Below the pieces are notes generated by a model, which searched no databases, was not told the origin of the DNA, and worked only from the letters and a program-made list of their open reading frames with translations. Shown here one piece after another: positions 20,118 through 27,168 of a DNA stretch of 32,313 nucleotides. The translations under genes and the position numbers were made by a program. The stretch is from positions 1 through 32,313 of the forward strand of contig VBAI01000072.1 of NCBI GenBank assembly GCA_005882295.1, read 5' to 3'. The stretch is from Candidatus Segetimicrobium genomatis (lineage in GTDB: Bacteria; Sysuimicrobiota; Sysuimicrobiia; Sysuimicrobiales; Kaftiobacteriaceae). Positions within the stretch are counted from its first letter, which is position 1. Each line of letters starts with the position of its first letter.

Positions 20118-21014
20118 TTATCCCCGGGCCCCGGCCCGTGGATCGAGCGCGTCGCGCAGACCGTCGCCGACCAGGTTGAACGCCATGACCACGAGAAAGA
20201 TGGCCAGACCCGGAAACGTGGCGATGAACCAGTAGGACAGCAGGTAGGTTTGCCCCTCGCCGAGCATCGTTCCCCACTCCGGGGTGGGCGGCCGGACACC
20301 CAACCCGAGGAACCCCAGGCCGGCGGCGGTCAGGATCGCCGCCCCCAGTTGCAGCGTCGACTGCACGATCACCGGCGTCAGGCAGTTGGGGAGCACATGG
20401 CGCAGGATGATGGCCCTGTCGCCCGCCCCCAGGGCTCGTGCGGCCTCGATGTACGTCTGCTCGCGGATCACCAGCGTCGCCCCCCGGACCAGCCGGACGT
20501 ACACCGGTATCGCGGCCACCGCTACCGACACGACCACATTGGTCACACCCACGCCCAGCACCGCGATCAGGGTGAGCGCCAGCAGGAATCCTGGAAAGGC
20601 CAGCAACAGGTCCACCCCGCGCTGGACGAGGAGATCTACCGTGCCCCCAGCGTAGCCGGAAATCACCCCCACGGGGATCCCCGCGGCCAGCGCCAGCAGC
20701 ACCGCCAGGGCTCCGATGAGAAAGGAAATCCGGCCGCCGTAGATCACGCGCGTCAGCAGGTCGCGGCCCAGTTGGTCGGTCCCCAGCGGGTGCGCCGGCG
20801 ACGGGGACTGCAGGACCGCCGCGAAATCAACGGCATCGGGATCGCCCATGAGCAGCGGCGCGGCCAGAGAGGAGGCCAGCAGCATGCCCAGGACGACCAG
20901 GCCGGCGGCGGCGGTCCGCCGCCGCCGCAGGCGATCCCAGGCCGATCTCCCGGCGGAGGGAATCGTGGATCTGACCCCTTTATCCGTATCGGATGCGCGG
21001 GTCGACGGCGACAT
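20118..21014 (-). CDS. Peptide/nickel-type ABC transporter permease (DppC/OppC family)
   Basis: About 298 aa from the ATG at 21014 (MSPSTRASDTDKG), which overlaps the partner permease by 35 nt; the track start at 21059 adds a non-matching N-terminus. Features: one early TM (TAAAGLVVLGMLLASSLAAPLL), the periplasmic HPLGTDQLGRDLLTRVIYGGRISFLIG segment diagnostic of DppC/OppC, several TMs, and the EAA loop YIEAARALGAGDRAIILRHVLPN that contacts the ATPase. It forms the channel with the DppB-like protein, importing di/oligopeptides or related solutes delivered by the binding protein at 22021. ATPase genes (DppD/F) are not in the window, so they lie elsewhere or are shared. If the adjacent XRE-TPR module is peptide-controlled, this importer is the natural entry route. 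Confidence 0.92.
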   Translation of the reverse strand: MSPSTRASDTDKGVRSTIPSAGRSAWDRLRRRRTAAAGLVVLGMLLASSLAAPLLMGDPDAVDFAAVLQSPSPAHPLGTDQLGRDLLTRVIYGGRISFLIGALAVLLALAAGIPVGVISGYAGGTVDLLVQRGVDLLLAFPGFLLALTLIAVLGVGVTNVVVSVAVAAIPVYVRLVRGATLVIREQTYIEAARALGAGDRAIILRHVLPNCLTPVIVQSTLQLGAAILTAAGLGFLGLGVRPPTPEWGTMLGEGQTYLLSYWFIATFPGLAIFLVVMAFNLVGDGLRDALDPRAGARG

Positions 21015-21912
21015 ACAGCAGGTCGGTGACCAGGTTGACCACCACAAACATCGCGGCAAAGACGATCACAATGCCCTGGATGACCGGATAGTCCCGGGCG
21101 GTGATGGCTGAGACGAGCAGCCGTCCCAGTCCCGGCCAGGCGAACGTCGTCTCGGTCAACACCGCGCCGCCCAACAGCGTGCCAAACTGCAGGCCGACCA
21201 CCGTGACGACCGGAATCAACGCGTTGCGCAGGGCGTGGCGGATGATCACCGCCCCCTCGCCGATCCCCTTCGCCCGCGCGGTGCGCACGAAGTCCAGATT
21301 CAACGTCTCCAGCAGGCTCCCGCGGGTCATGCGGGCGACGATGGCCGTGGAGAACGCCGCCAGGGTCACCGCCGGCAGGATGAGGTGGGCCGGTGTGCCG
21401 CTCCCGCCGGCCGGCACCCAGTGCAGGTGCACGGCGAAGAGCAGCATGAGCATGATCCCCAGCCAGAACACCGGGACCGATACGCCGCCCAGGGCAGCCA
21501 TCATCACCGCGTAGTCTACGGCGGTATTGTGATACGCGGCGGCCAGCACGCCGGCGCTGAGACCGGCCGCCACCGCGAGGGCCGTACTGGTGACCGCCAG
21601 CGTCAGGGTGGCCCGCATCCGGATGCCGATCTCCTCGATCACCGGGGTGCGGGTCACCGCCGAAAGTCCAAAGTTGCCGGCCAGCACGCTGGCCAGGAAT
21701 CGCGCGTACTGCTCGGGCATCGGACGATCCAGGCCCAACTCCACCCGCAACCGCTGCACCTCATCGTCAGACGCCAGCAGGCCCGCGATGAGGCGGGCAG
21801 GATCGCCGGGAATCAGGCGCACCAGCAGGAAGACGGCCAGGGTGACCCCCAGCAGCGTCGGCAGCGCGTAGAGAAGCCGCCGCACCACATAACGGCCCAG
21901 AGGAGCGCGCAT
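20980..21912 (-). CDS. Peptide/nickel-type ABC transporter permease (DppB/OppB family)
   Basis: 310 aa, normal length. N-terminal MGRYVVRRLLYALPTLLGVTLAVFLLVRLIPGDPA-type start (here MRAPLGRYVVRRLLYALPTLL) is the classic DppB/OppB signature, followed by LGLDRPMPEQYARFL and the TM core. The ATPase-contact EAA loop is DFVRTARAKGIGEGAVIIRHALRNALIP, and the C-terminus YPVIQGIVIVFAAMFVVVNLVTDLLYVAVDPRIRYG is typical. It pairs with the DppC-type protein encoded in overlap downstream. The 108-nt gap to the binding-protein gene contains a REP-like palindrome and an inverted repeat that probably lower expression of the permeases relative to the binding protein. Substrate not predictable. Confidence 0.93.
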   Translation of the reverse strand: MRAPLGRYVVRRLLYALPTLLGVTLAVFLLVRLIPGDPARLIAGLLASDDEVQRLRVELGLDRPMPEQYARFLASVLAGNFGLSAVTRTPVIEEIGIRMRATLTLAVTSTALAVAAGLSAGVLAAAYHNTAVDYAVMMAALGGVSVPVFWLGIMLMLLFAVHLHWVPAGGSGTPAHLILPAVTLAAFSTAIVARMTRGSLLETLNLDFVRTARAKGIGEGAVIIRHALRNALIPVVTVVGLQFGTLLGGAVLTETTFAWPGLGRLLVSAITARDYPVIQGIVIVFAAMFVVVNLVTDLLYVAVDPRIRYG

Positions 21913-21920
21913 CAGAGGAG

Positions 21921-21966
21921 ATTGCTTCGCGGAGTCCCGTGCTCCGCGCGGGGCTCCGCTCGCAAT
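21921..21966. repeat. REP-like palindrome between binding protein and permease
   Basis: ATTGC (21921-21925) ... GCAAT (21962-21966) encloses GCGGAG/CTCCGC (21929-21934, 21954-21959) and CCC/GGG. The form ATTGC-stem-GCAATGAC resembles widespread intergenic REP-type palindromes I know from many bacterial genomes. Only one copy is seen here. Confidence 0.5.
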
Positions 21967-22022
21967 GACTCGCCGCCAGTTAGTCCATGCACGTGCCTGA
22001 CGTCATCACCAGGCGGCGAGTC
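21967..22022 (-). repeat. 11-bp perfect inverted repeat over the binding-protein stop codon
   Basis: GACTCGCCGCC (21967-21977) and GGCGGCGAGTC (22012-22022) are perfect complements, 34 nt apart; the distal arm includes part of the stop codon. There is no U-tract. It would stabilise the 3' end of the binding-protein mRNA or attenuate transcription into the permeases. Confidence 0.6.
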
Positions 22023-23580
22023 ACTTCCACGTCGCGTAGATCGCGTCCCACTTCTCGATGGGCGTAATGGATACACCGACCAGGCTCTTTACCGTGGCCA
22101 CGTACCAGTTCTGCGCCCAGAGGAAGATCCATGGAGCGTCGGTCCAGATTCGCTGCTGGGCCTGGCGATAGAGGGTCTTCCGCTTCTCGACGTCCACCGT
22201 CGTGCGGGCTTCATCCAGCCAGGAATCCACCTCCGCGTTCGTGTAGAACGCGGGCGCCAGCCCGCGCGGCGGGTGCTGGGATGAGTGAAACTGGCCGAAC
22301 AGCACGCCGTCGCAATCCAACACCACCCACGCCCACCCCAGCACGAACATCTGCAGGCGGGTGCGCTCAGGCGGCGCGGTGATCTCGGCGACGTAGCTGG
22401 GCCACTCCATCGTGCTGACCGACGCGCGGATGCCCACGTTACGCAGCTGGGCGGCGACAGCCTGCGCGACCTGGAAGTCCTGGATGTAGCGGCCGGTCGG
22501 GGTGAAAAAGGTGACCTCGAAGCCGCTGGGATACCCGGCTTCGGCCAGCAACTGCTTGGCTTTGATCGGGTTAAACGGCCACCCGCCGGCCTGCACCGGG
22601 CCGTACCCGAACATCCCCGCCGGACACGGCGAGTCCACCACCGTGCCCAGGTCGAACAGGACGCTGCTGAGGATGGCTCCTTTGTTGACCGCATAATTGA
22701 AGGCCTGCCGGACGCGCGCATCGCGGAGCGGACCCCATTGAGTATTCAGCCCGATGAAGATGACGCGGTCGGTGGGGGCCTGCACCAGCGTGACATTCGG
22801 ATTCTCCCGCAGCCGGCGGACATCGGGCGCCGGGGGGAGCATCGCCATGTGCACGTCGCCGGCCAGCAACATCGTTTCCCGCGTCCCAGCATCGGGCACA
22901 ACGCGGAACATCACCTCGTCAAACGCCGGAGCCTTCCCCCAATACCCGGGGTTGCGGGTCACTAGAATGGACGTGCCGCGGACCCACTCCTTGAACTGGT
23001 ACGGACCGGTTCCGGCTGCCGTGGCGTCGCGAACGAGATTCGCCGGACCGATTTTCGCCGCGGCGGCCGGCGAGATAATGGCGGTGGTGGTGTAGGTTAG
23101 GTTGCTGAGCAGCATCGGACTGGGCCTGCTCAACACGAAGCGCACCGTCAACGCATCGAGCACCTGCACCTCTTTGATGGCATCGACCAGGAACCGCAAC
23201 GGCACTCGCGTTTTGGGATCCAGCAGCCGTTCGAACGTGAACTTCACGGCGTCGGCGTCAAACGAGGTGCCGTCCTGAAACGTCACGCCCCTCCTGAGCC
23301 GGAACGTATACATCAGACCGTCCCGACTGACCGTCCAGCTCGTGGCCAGCTGAGGCGCGACCGTGCCCCCCGCGTAGTCGGGGCGCAGCAGTGTTTCGTA
23401 GATGTAATCCACCATGTTGGCCACGGTTGTCGTCGTCTGACCGGCGGGATCCAACGTGTCGGCATCAATCCCCACGGCGATGTGCAGCGTCTTGGGGGGA
23501 GGCTGCGCCTGCACCGCCGCTCCGGGGACTGCGACCAGCACAGATGCGGCCAGCAGCACCCATGCAGAAATCCGTCCCAT
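22021..23580 (-). CDS. Peptide/solute-binding protein of ABC importer (SBP family 5, DppA/OppA-like)
   Basis: 519 aa from MGRISAWVLLAASVLVAVPG, chosen over the track start at 23652 because of GGGGAGGG before it and an intact Sec signal ending AVQA-Q. No lipobox Cys is seen, so it is a soluble periplasmic form, in line with a diderm. SBP-5 hallmarks: IAVGIDADTLDPAGQ, YETLLRPDYAGGTVAPQLATSWTVSRDGLMYTFRLRRGVTFQDGTSFDADAVKFTFERLLDP, and the later region GTGPYQFKEWVRG ... PGYWGKAPAFDEV. It captures peptides or similar solutes and delivers them to the permeases downstream. The family also includes nickel, haem and glutathione binders; the ligand cannot be read from the sequence. It is the first gene of the importer unit; the 192-nt gap to the STAS gene shows only a small hairpin. 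Confidence 0.92.
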   Translation of the reverse strand: MGRISAWVLLAASVLVAVPGAAVQAQPPPKTLHIAVGIDADTLDPAGQTTTTVANMVDYIYETLLRPDYAGGTVAPQLATSWTVSRDGLMYTFRLRRGVTFQDGTSFDADAVKFTFERLLDPKTRVPLRFLVDAIKEVQVLDALTVRFVLSRPSPMLLSNLTYTTTAIISPAAAAKIGPANLVRDATAAGTGPYQFKEWVRGTSILVTRNPGYWGKAPAFDEVMFRVVPDAGTRETMLLAGDVHMAMLPPAPDVRRLRENPNVTLVQAPTDRVIFIGLNTQWGPLRDARVRQAFNYAVNKGAILSSVLFDLGTVVDSPCPAGMFGYGPVQAGGWPFNPIKAKQLLAEAGYPSGFEVTFFTPTGRYIQDFQVAQAVAAQLRNVGIRASVSTMEWPSYVAEITAPPERTRLQMFVLGWAWVVLDCDGVLFGQFHSSQHPPRGLAPAFYTNAEVDSWLDEARTTVDVEKRKTLYRQAQQRIWTDAPWIFLWAQNWYVATVKSLVGVSITPIEKWDAIYATWK

Positions 23581-23756
23581 GGCCTTCCCTCCCCGTGCAG
23601 TCGGACCCGGTGTGAGTTGTCGGTCCTTCGTGGGAACGTACGGGCTCTTCATACGGGATGCCCGGCACCCGTCCCTGCCGCCGACACGAAACGGCCACAG
23701 CGCACGGGCTCCCCCCGGAGCGGGAACGATGGGGTTGGGGGCCCCCTCAGATGGCT

Positions 23757-23772
23757 GGGCGCTGCCGCGCCC
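23757..23772 (-). terminator. Short hairpin directly behind the STAS gene
   Basis: GGGCGC/GCGCCC (23757-23762 / 23767-23772) with a TGCC loop starts on the base after the STAS stop codon. No U-tract follows, so it is a weak terminator or 3'-end protector. The remaining gap to the binding-protein start (23581-23756) is GC-rich and shows no clear promoter. Confidence 0.35.
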
Positions 23773-24126
23773 TCACGACCGGAACTGCTGCAGCGCCTCG
23801 TCCAGCGTCCGGCAGAGGGGAACGGTCTTGTCCACCTGTGTCAGCAACAGGACGCGACGAATCACCGAGCGCTCCGGCAGGACCAGGGCCATCTGTTGCT
23901 GGCTGGTCCGCAGGCGTTCGGCCAACTCCAGAATGAGGTGGACACCGCGGCTGTCCAGGTACGTCGTCTGCGACAGATCGAGAATCAGGCCGGGCGCGGT
24001 GTTGGGGACGACCGAGATGAGCTGAGCCCGGCAATCCGCCACATTGGCCAGGTCGATCTCGCCCTCCGGTGCCGCGACCGGCACCCCGTTCCGTTCGATC
24101 ACCTTGACCATTGCCGTCACCGTCAT
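23773..24126 (-). CDS. STAS-domain anti-sigma-factor antagonist (SpoIIAA/RsbV-like)
   Basis: 117 aa from MTVTAMVKVIE, whose ATG overlaps the HATPase stop (ATGA) and has AGGTGA upstream. A complete STAS fold: VPVAAPEGEIDLANVADCRAQL, then LILDLSQTTYLDSRGVHLILELAERLRTSQQQMALV. The phosphorylatable Ser lies in the LDSRGV loop, as in SpoIIAA. In partner switching the unphosphorylated form binds an HATPase kinase and frees its target; the kinase rephosphorylates it and a PP2C phosphatase reverses this. All three parts are coded side by side here. No sigma-B-like factor is adjacent, so the released target is unknown. Confidence 0.9.
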   Translation of the reverse strand: MTVTAMVKVIERNGVPVAAPEGEIDLANVADCRAQLISVVPNTAPGLILDLSQTTYLDSRGVHLILELAERLRTSQQQMALVLPERSVIRRVLLLTQVDKTVPLCRTLDEALQQFRS

Positions 24127-24593
24127 GTCGTCACCTGCCTTCGTGTTCGTTGCATGTGGACCGTGGTGCCGTCGGGCCGTGGCGTCACCGTCACATGGCG
24201 CATCAGTTCCTCGATCAGCCGCAGACCGCGGCCGCGGTTCATCCCGCGCGGCGGGCGCCAACGTCCCCAGTCGCGCACGGTCATTTCCACCTCATGCTCG
24301 GTCATGTGGCCGCGAACTTCGACGTCGCCATCTGCGGCTCCATAGGCGTGCTCGATCACGTTGCTGCACGCTTCGCAGCAGGCCACCAGGATCTCATAGG
24401 CATCCTCGTCGTTCGTCTGCGCCGCCTCCATCCACCGGCGCAACGTATGCCGCAGCATCGGCAGCGACGAGGGCACCGCCGGGAGCCGGACATGGAACCG
24501 GGTCGGGTCGGGGATTTCCGCACGCAGGGCCAGGAGCGCGATGTCGTCCCCGCCGGGACGACCGCGGGTCACCTCGCCCAGCACGCGGTCCAC
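24123..24593 (-). CDS. HATPase (anti-sigma kinase-like) domain with the C-terminal end of a PP2C phosphatase; 3' part of a frameshifted gene
   Basis: 156 aa in this frame from a GTG. Residues 1-25 (VLGEVTRGRPGGDDIALLALR) are not the start of an independent protein: GGDDIALL is the terminal metal-binding motif of SpoIIE-type PP2C phosphatases. Residues ~35-150 are an RsbW/SpoIIAB-like ATPase (EILVACCEACSNVIEHAYG as the N box, MTVRDWGRWRPPRGMNRGRGLRLIEELM as G1/G2). The upstream ORF stops in a different frame exactly where this motif should follow, so both ORFs look like one REC-GAF-PP2C-HATPase gene split by a 2-nt frameshift near 24640. Whether this is a real mutation, a recoding site or an assembly error cannot be told here. 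The stop overlaps the STAS start. Confidence 0.8.
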   Translation of the reverse strand: MDRVLGEVTRGRPGGDDIALLALRAEIPDPTRFHVRLPAVPSSLPMLRHTLRRWMEAAQTNDEDAYEILVACCEACSNVIEHAYGAADGDVEVRGHMTEHEVEMTVRDWGRWRPPRGMNRGRGLRLIEELMRHVTVTPRPDGTTVHMQRTRRQVTT

Positions 24594-26170
24594 CAGCTCG
24601 TCCAGATCCTCATTGGGATCTGCGGCGGCGGCGCGATGCAGAGTCCGTCAGTGTAGAGGAGGAGTGTACTGCCGGGCCATAGCTGCGCTGATTGCTCATG
24701 GTACGACGGCATCCGCAGCGCCCCCAGCGGCGGCGCCCCACCCTCCAGGTACGCCGCGCGGCCGTCAGGGGCCACGGCCAGCGGCGGGGGGTGGCCGGCG
24801 TTGGTGAAACGCACCGTCTGGGTGGCCGGATCGAAGATGAGGTAGACCAGCGTCGCCATCTCCCCCGGCTCGATCAACATGGCCAGCCGCTGCACCACCT
24901 CGGCAGGGCTGTATCCTTCCACCGCGTACGCCCGTAGGGCGCTGCGGAGCTCGGCCATCAAGGCGGCCACGCGCACACCCCGCCCGGCGACGTCACCCAT
25001 GACCAGCCCGACCGTGCCACGCGGCAGCACGAAGAGATCGTACCAGTCGCCGCCCACCGCCTCCGGGCTCGCCGCCAGATACCGGGCGGCGGAGGCGAGG
25101 CCGGGAATCGGCGGAAGGCGTTGCGGCAGCAGGCTGCGCTGCAGCGTTTCGGCGATGCGCCGCTCCTGCTCGTACAACCGGGCGTTATCGATCGCCAGCG
25201 CCGCCCGGCGCGCCAGTTCCTCCACCAGGGCCAGGTCGTCGCGCGTGTACTGGCGGTTGGACTCGGCGGTGAGAAACGCGATGACACCCAGCGTGCGGCC
25301 GCGCGCCACGAGCGGGACAATGATCAGCGAGACCGAGCCCAGCGTGCGAGCCACACTGAGCTCCTCGGTGTGGGGCCCCAATCCGCGGGCCCATTCCTCA
25401 GAAATCTCCGGCACGAGTAACGCCTGGCCGGTCCGCAGCACCGTGGCCGTGGGCTCGGAGACGACCGCGTTGAATGGATACCGCTCCAACAGCTTGCGCA
25501 GCCGCTGTTCTTTGGCAGGATCCGAATGCACAACTTCCACGCGGCGCACCTGACCGTCGGATTCGGCCAGGAAGGTCATACACATGTCGGCGAGCCGCGG
25601 GACCGCCAGCCGCGCGATGCTCTTCAGCGTGGCCTCAGAATCCAGCGAGGCGGTGAGGATGCGGCTGGCATCGGCCAGGAACTGCAGTTCGCGGGTGCGC
25701 TCCTGGATGGTCCGTTCCAGATCGCTGGCGTGCCGCTCCAGCGTGTGCTGCTGGTCATCCAGCTGGCGCTTGTACTGCCTGGCCTGCATGGCCCGGATGA
25801 GCGAGGCCACAAAGTACTCGCGGTCAATAGGCTTCTGGATGAAGTCGTAGGCGCCGCCGCGCAACGCCTGCACGGCCAGATCGTGCTCGCCGTGCCCGGT
25901 GATCAGCAGCGTCGGCGTGTCCGGCCGCAAGGCCTTGATCTGCGCCAGCAGGGCCAAGCCGTCGGTCCCGGGCATCTTGATGTCCGTGACGATAGCCTCG
26001 TAGTCGACCTCTGTGATGCGCTGCAGCGCCCGCTCCGCGGAGTCGCAGGTCTCCACGTTCACCTCCTCCATCCGCAGCCGCAACGCCTCCGGCAGCGCCT
26101 GCAGCAGCACGGGGTCGTCGTCGACCAGGAGGATCAGTTTTGTGGAGACCCGTTCAGGAGCCACGATCAT
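24569..26170 (-). CDS. REC-GAF-PP2C (SpoIIE-type) phosphatase, C-terminus frameshifted
   Basis: 533 aa as an ORF. Receiver ~10-130 (LILLVDDDPVLLQALPEAL, AIVTDIKMPGTDG, LLITGHGEHD, FIQKPIDREY), a coiled-coil linker (LDDQQHTLERHASDLERTIQERTRELQFL), a GAF domain ~165-340 and a SpoIIE-type PP2C domain from ~345 (LLPQRLPPIPGLASAARYLAASPEAVGGDWYDLFVLPRGTVGLVMGDVAGRG, then RFTNAGHPPPLAV, LLLYTDGL). After YTDGL the frame gives CIAPPPQIPM and a Trp-rich tail, unlike any PP2C. Removing two bases (a CT duplication) restores LHRAAAADPNEDLDELV and runs into GGDDIALL in the next ORF, a 681-aa protein in total. As it stands the last metal ligands are missing. It would dephosphorylate the STAS protein under control of the kinase encoded in overlap upstream. 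Confidence 0.88.
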   Translation of the reverse strand: MIVAPERVSTKLILLVDDDPVLLQALPEALRLRMEEVNVETCDSAERALQRITEVDYEAIVTDIKMPGTDGLALLAQIKALRPDTPTLLITGHGEHDLAVQALRGGAYDFIQKPIDREYFVASLIRAMQARQYKRQLDDQQHTLERHASDLERTIQERTRELQFLADASRILTASLDSEATLKSIARLAVPRLADMCMTFLAESDGQVRRVEVVHSDPAKEQRLRKLLERYPFNAVVSEPTATVLRTGQALLVPEISEEWARGLGPHTEELSVARTLGSVSLIIVPLVARGRTLGVIAFLTAESNRQYTRDDLALVEELARRAALAIDNARLYEQERRIAETLQRSLLPQRLPPIPGLASAARYLAASPEAVGGDWYDLFVLPRGTVGLVMGDVAGRGVRVAALMAELRSALRAYAVEGYSPAEVVQRLAMLIEPGEMATLVYLIFDPATQTVRFTNAGHPPPLAVAPDGRAAYLEGGAPPLGALRMPSYHEQSAQLWPGSTLLLYTDGLCIAPPPQIPMRIWTSWWTACWAR

Positions 26171-27168
26171 TGCCGCGCCAATGGCAACTGAATCATGAAT
26201 GTGGCGCCCTCGCCTGGAGGGCTGCTCGCCTCGATGGTGCCTTGATGATCTTTGATGATCCCGTAGGCGATGGAGAGGCCCAACCCCGTCCCGTGCCCGA
26301 CTTCCTTGGTCGTGAAGAACGGGTCGAAGATCCGCTGCTCCAACCCCTTCGGGATCCCCGGGCCGGTGTCGGAGAACGTGAGGTCCACGCGCTCCTGGCT
26401 GACCGCGCTGCGGATGCGGAGCACCTTGACGGGCGCGCTGGCCAGCGCATCCCGGGCGTTGGCGAGCACGTTCATGAACACCTGCTCGAGCTGGATGGGG
26501 CTGCCCGTGACCACGGGATTGGCAGTACTCAGGTCGAGGTCAATGGTAATATCCCGCAGCCGCAGCTGCTCGCGGAGGAGATCCAGCGCACGCAGCACAA
26601 CCTCGTTGATCGCCACCTCTTCGTACCCGACCGGAGCGAGGCGGCCGAAGGTACGCAGGTGCGAGATGATCTCCGTGGCCTTGCGTACTTGTTGCACCGC
26701 GGCATGGAGGTCGGCCAGCACGCGCCCCTTGTCCAGCCGGCCCAGTTCCACGAGGTCGATGATGTTCCCCAGGAAGAGCCCGATGTTGTTCAGCGGGTTG
26801 TTCAGCTCGTGGGCAATGCCGGTGGTCAGTTCGCCGAGCGTGGCCAGCTTGCCGGCCTGGACCAGTTGCTCCTGTTTGTCACGCAGCTCCTGCTCGCGCC
26901 GGGCGATTTCCTCCGTGGTCTTGCGCAGATCGTCCATGATGTGGATCAACGCCTTGCGCGCGTGCTCCAGCCGGAGATTGGACTGGTGCTGGTCCTGCAG
27001 GATGTGCAGCATCGCGCGGCGGTGGTCCTCGCGCAGCCGCAGCCGCTGGTCCAGGGTCTGCACCAGCCGGCGCAGCCGATCGACCTCGAGCCGTAGCTCG
27101 GCGTCGCGCGGTTCAGCGGGGCCGGTCGCCGCCGCCCGGACAGACGGGGCCACCTGCGCGGTGGACAT
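26167..27168 (-). CDS. Soluble histidine kinase
   Basis: 333 aa, no membrane segment. Residues ~20-100 are coiled coil (LRLEVDRLRRLVQTLDQRLRLRED ... DDLRKTTEEIARREQELRDKQEQL). HisKA has its acceptor in TTGIAHELNNPLNNIGLFL. The ATPase carries N box QVFMNVLANARDAL, G1 FSDTGPGIPKGL, F box FDPFFTTKEVG and G2 HGTGLGLSIAYGII. It overlaps the PAS protein stop by one base (TGATG) and its own stop overlaps the REC-GAF-PP2C start (ATGA), so all are translated as a unit. The kinase has no sensor of its own; the triple-PAS protein made just before it, with a coiled-coil tail, probably supplies sensing, and the receiver of the phosphatase is the obvious target. Confidence 0.92.
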   Translation of the reverse strand: MSTAQVAPSVRAAATGPAEPRDAELRLEVDRLRRLVQTLDQRLRLREDHRRAMLHILQDQHQSNLRLEHARKALIHIMDDLRKTTEEIARREQELRDKQEQLVQAGKLATLGELTTGIAHELNNPLNNIGLFLGNIIDLVELGRLDKGRVLADLHAAVQQVRKATEIISHLRTFGRLAPVGYEEVAINEVVLRALDLLREQLRLRDITIDLDLSTANPVVTGSPIQLEQVFMNVLANARDALASAPVKVLRIRSAVSQERVDLTFSDTGPGIPKGLEQRIFDPFFTTKEVGHGTGLGLSIAYGIIKDHQGTIEASSPPGEGATFMIQLPLARQ

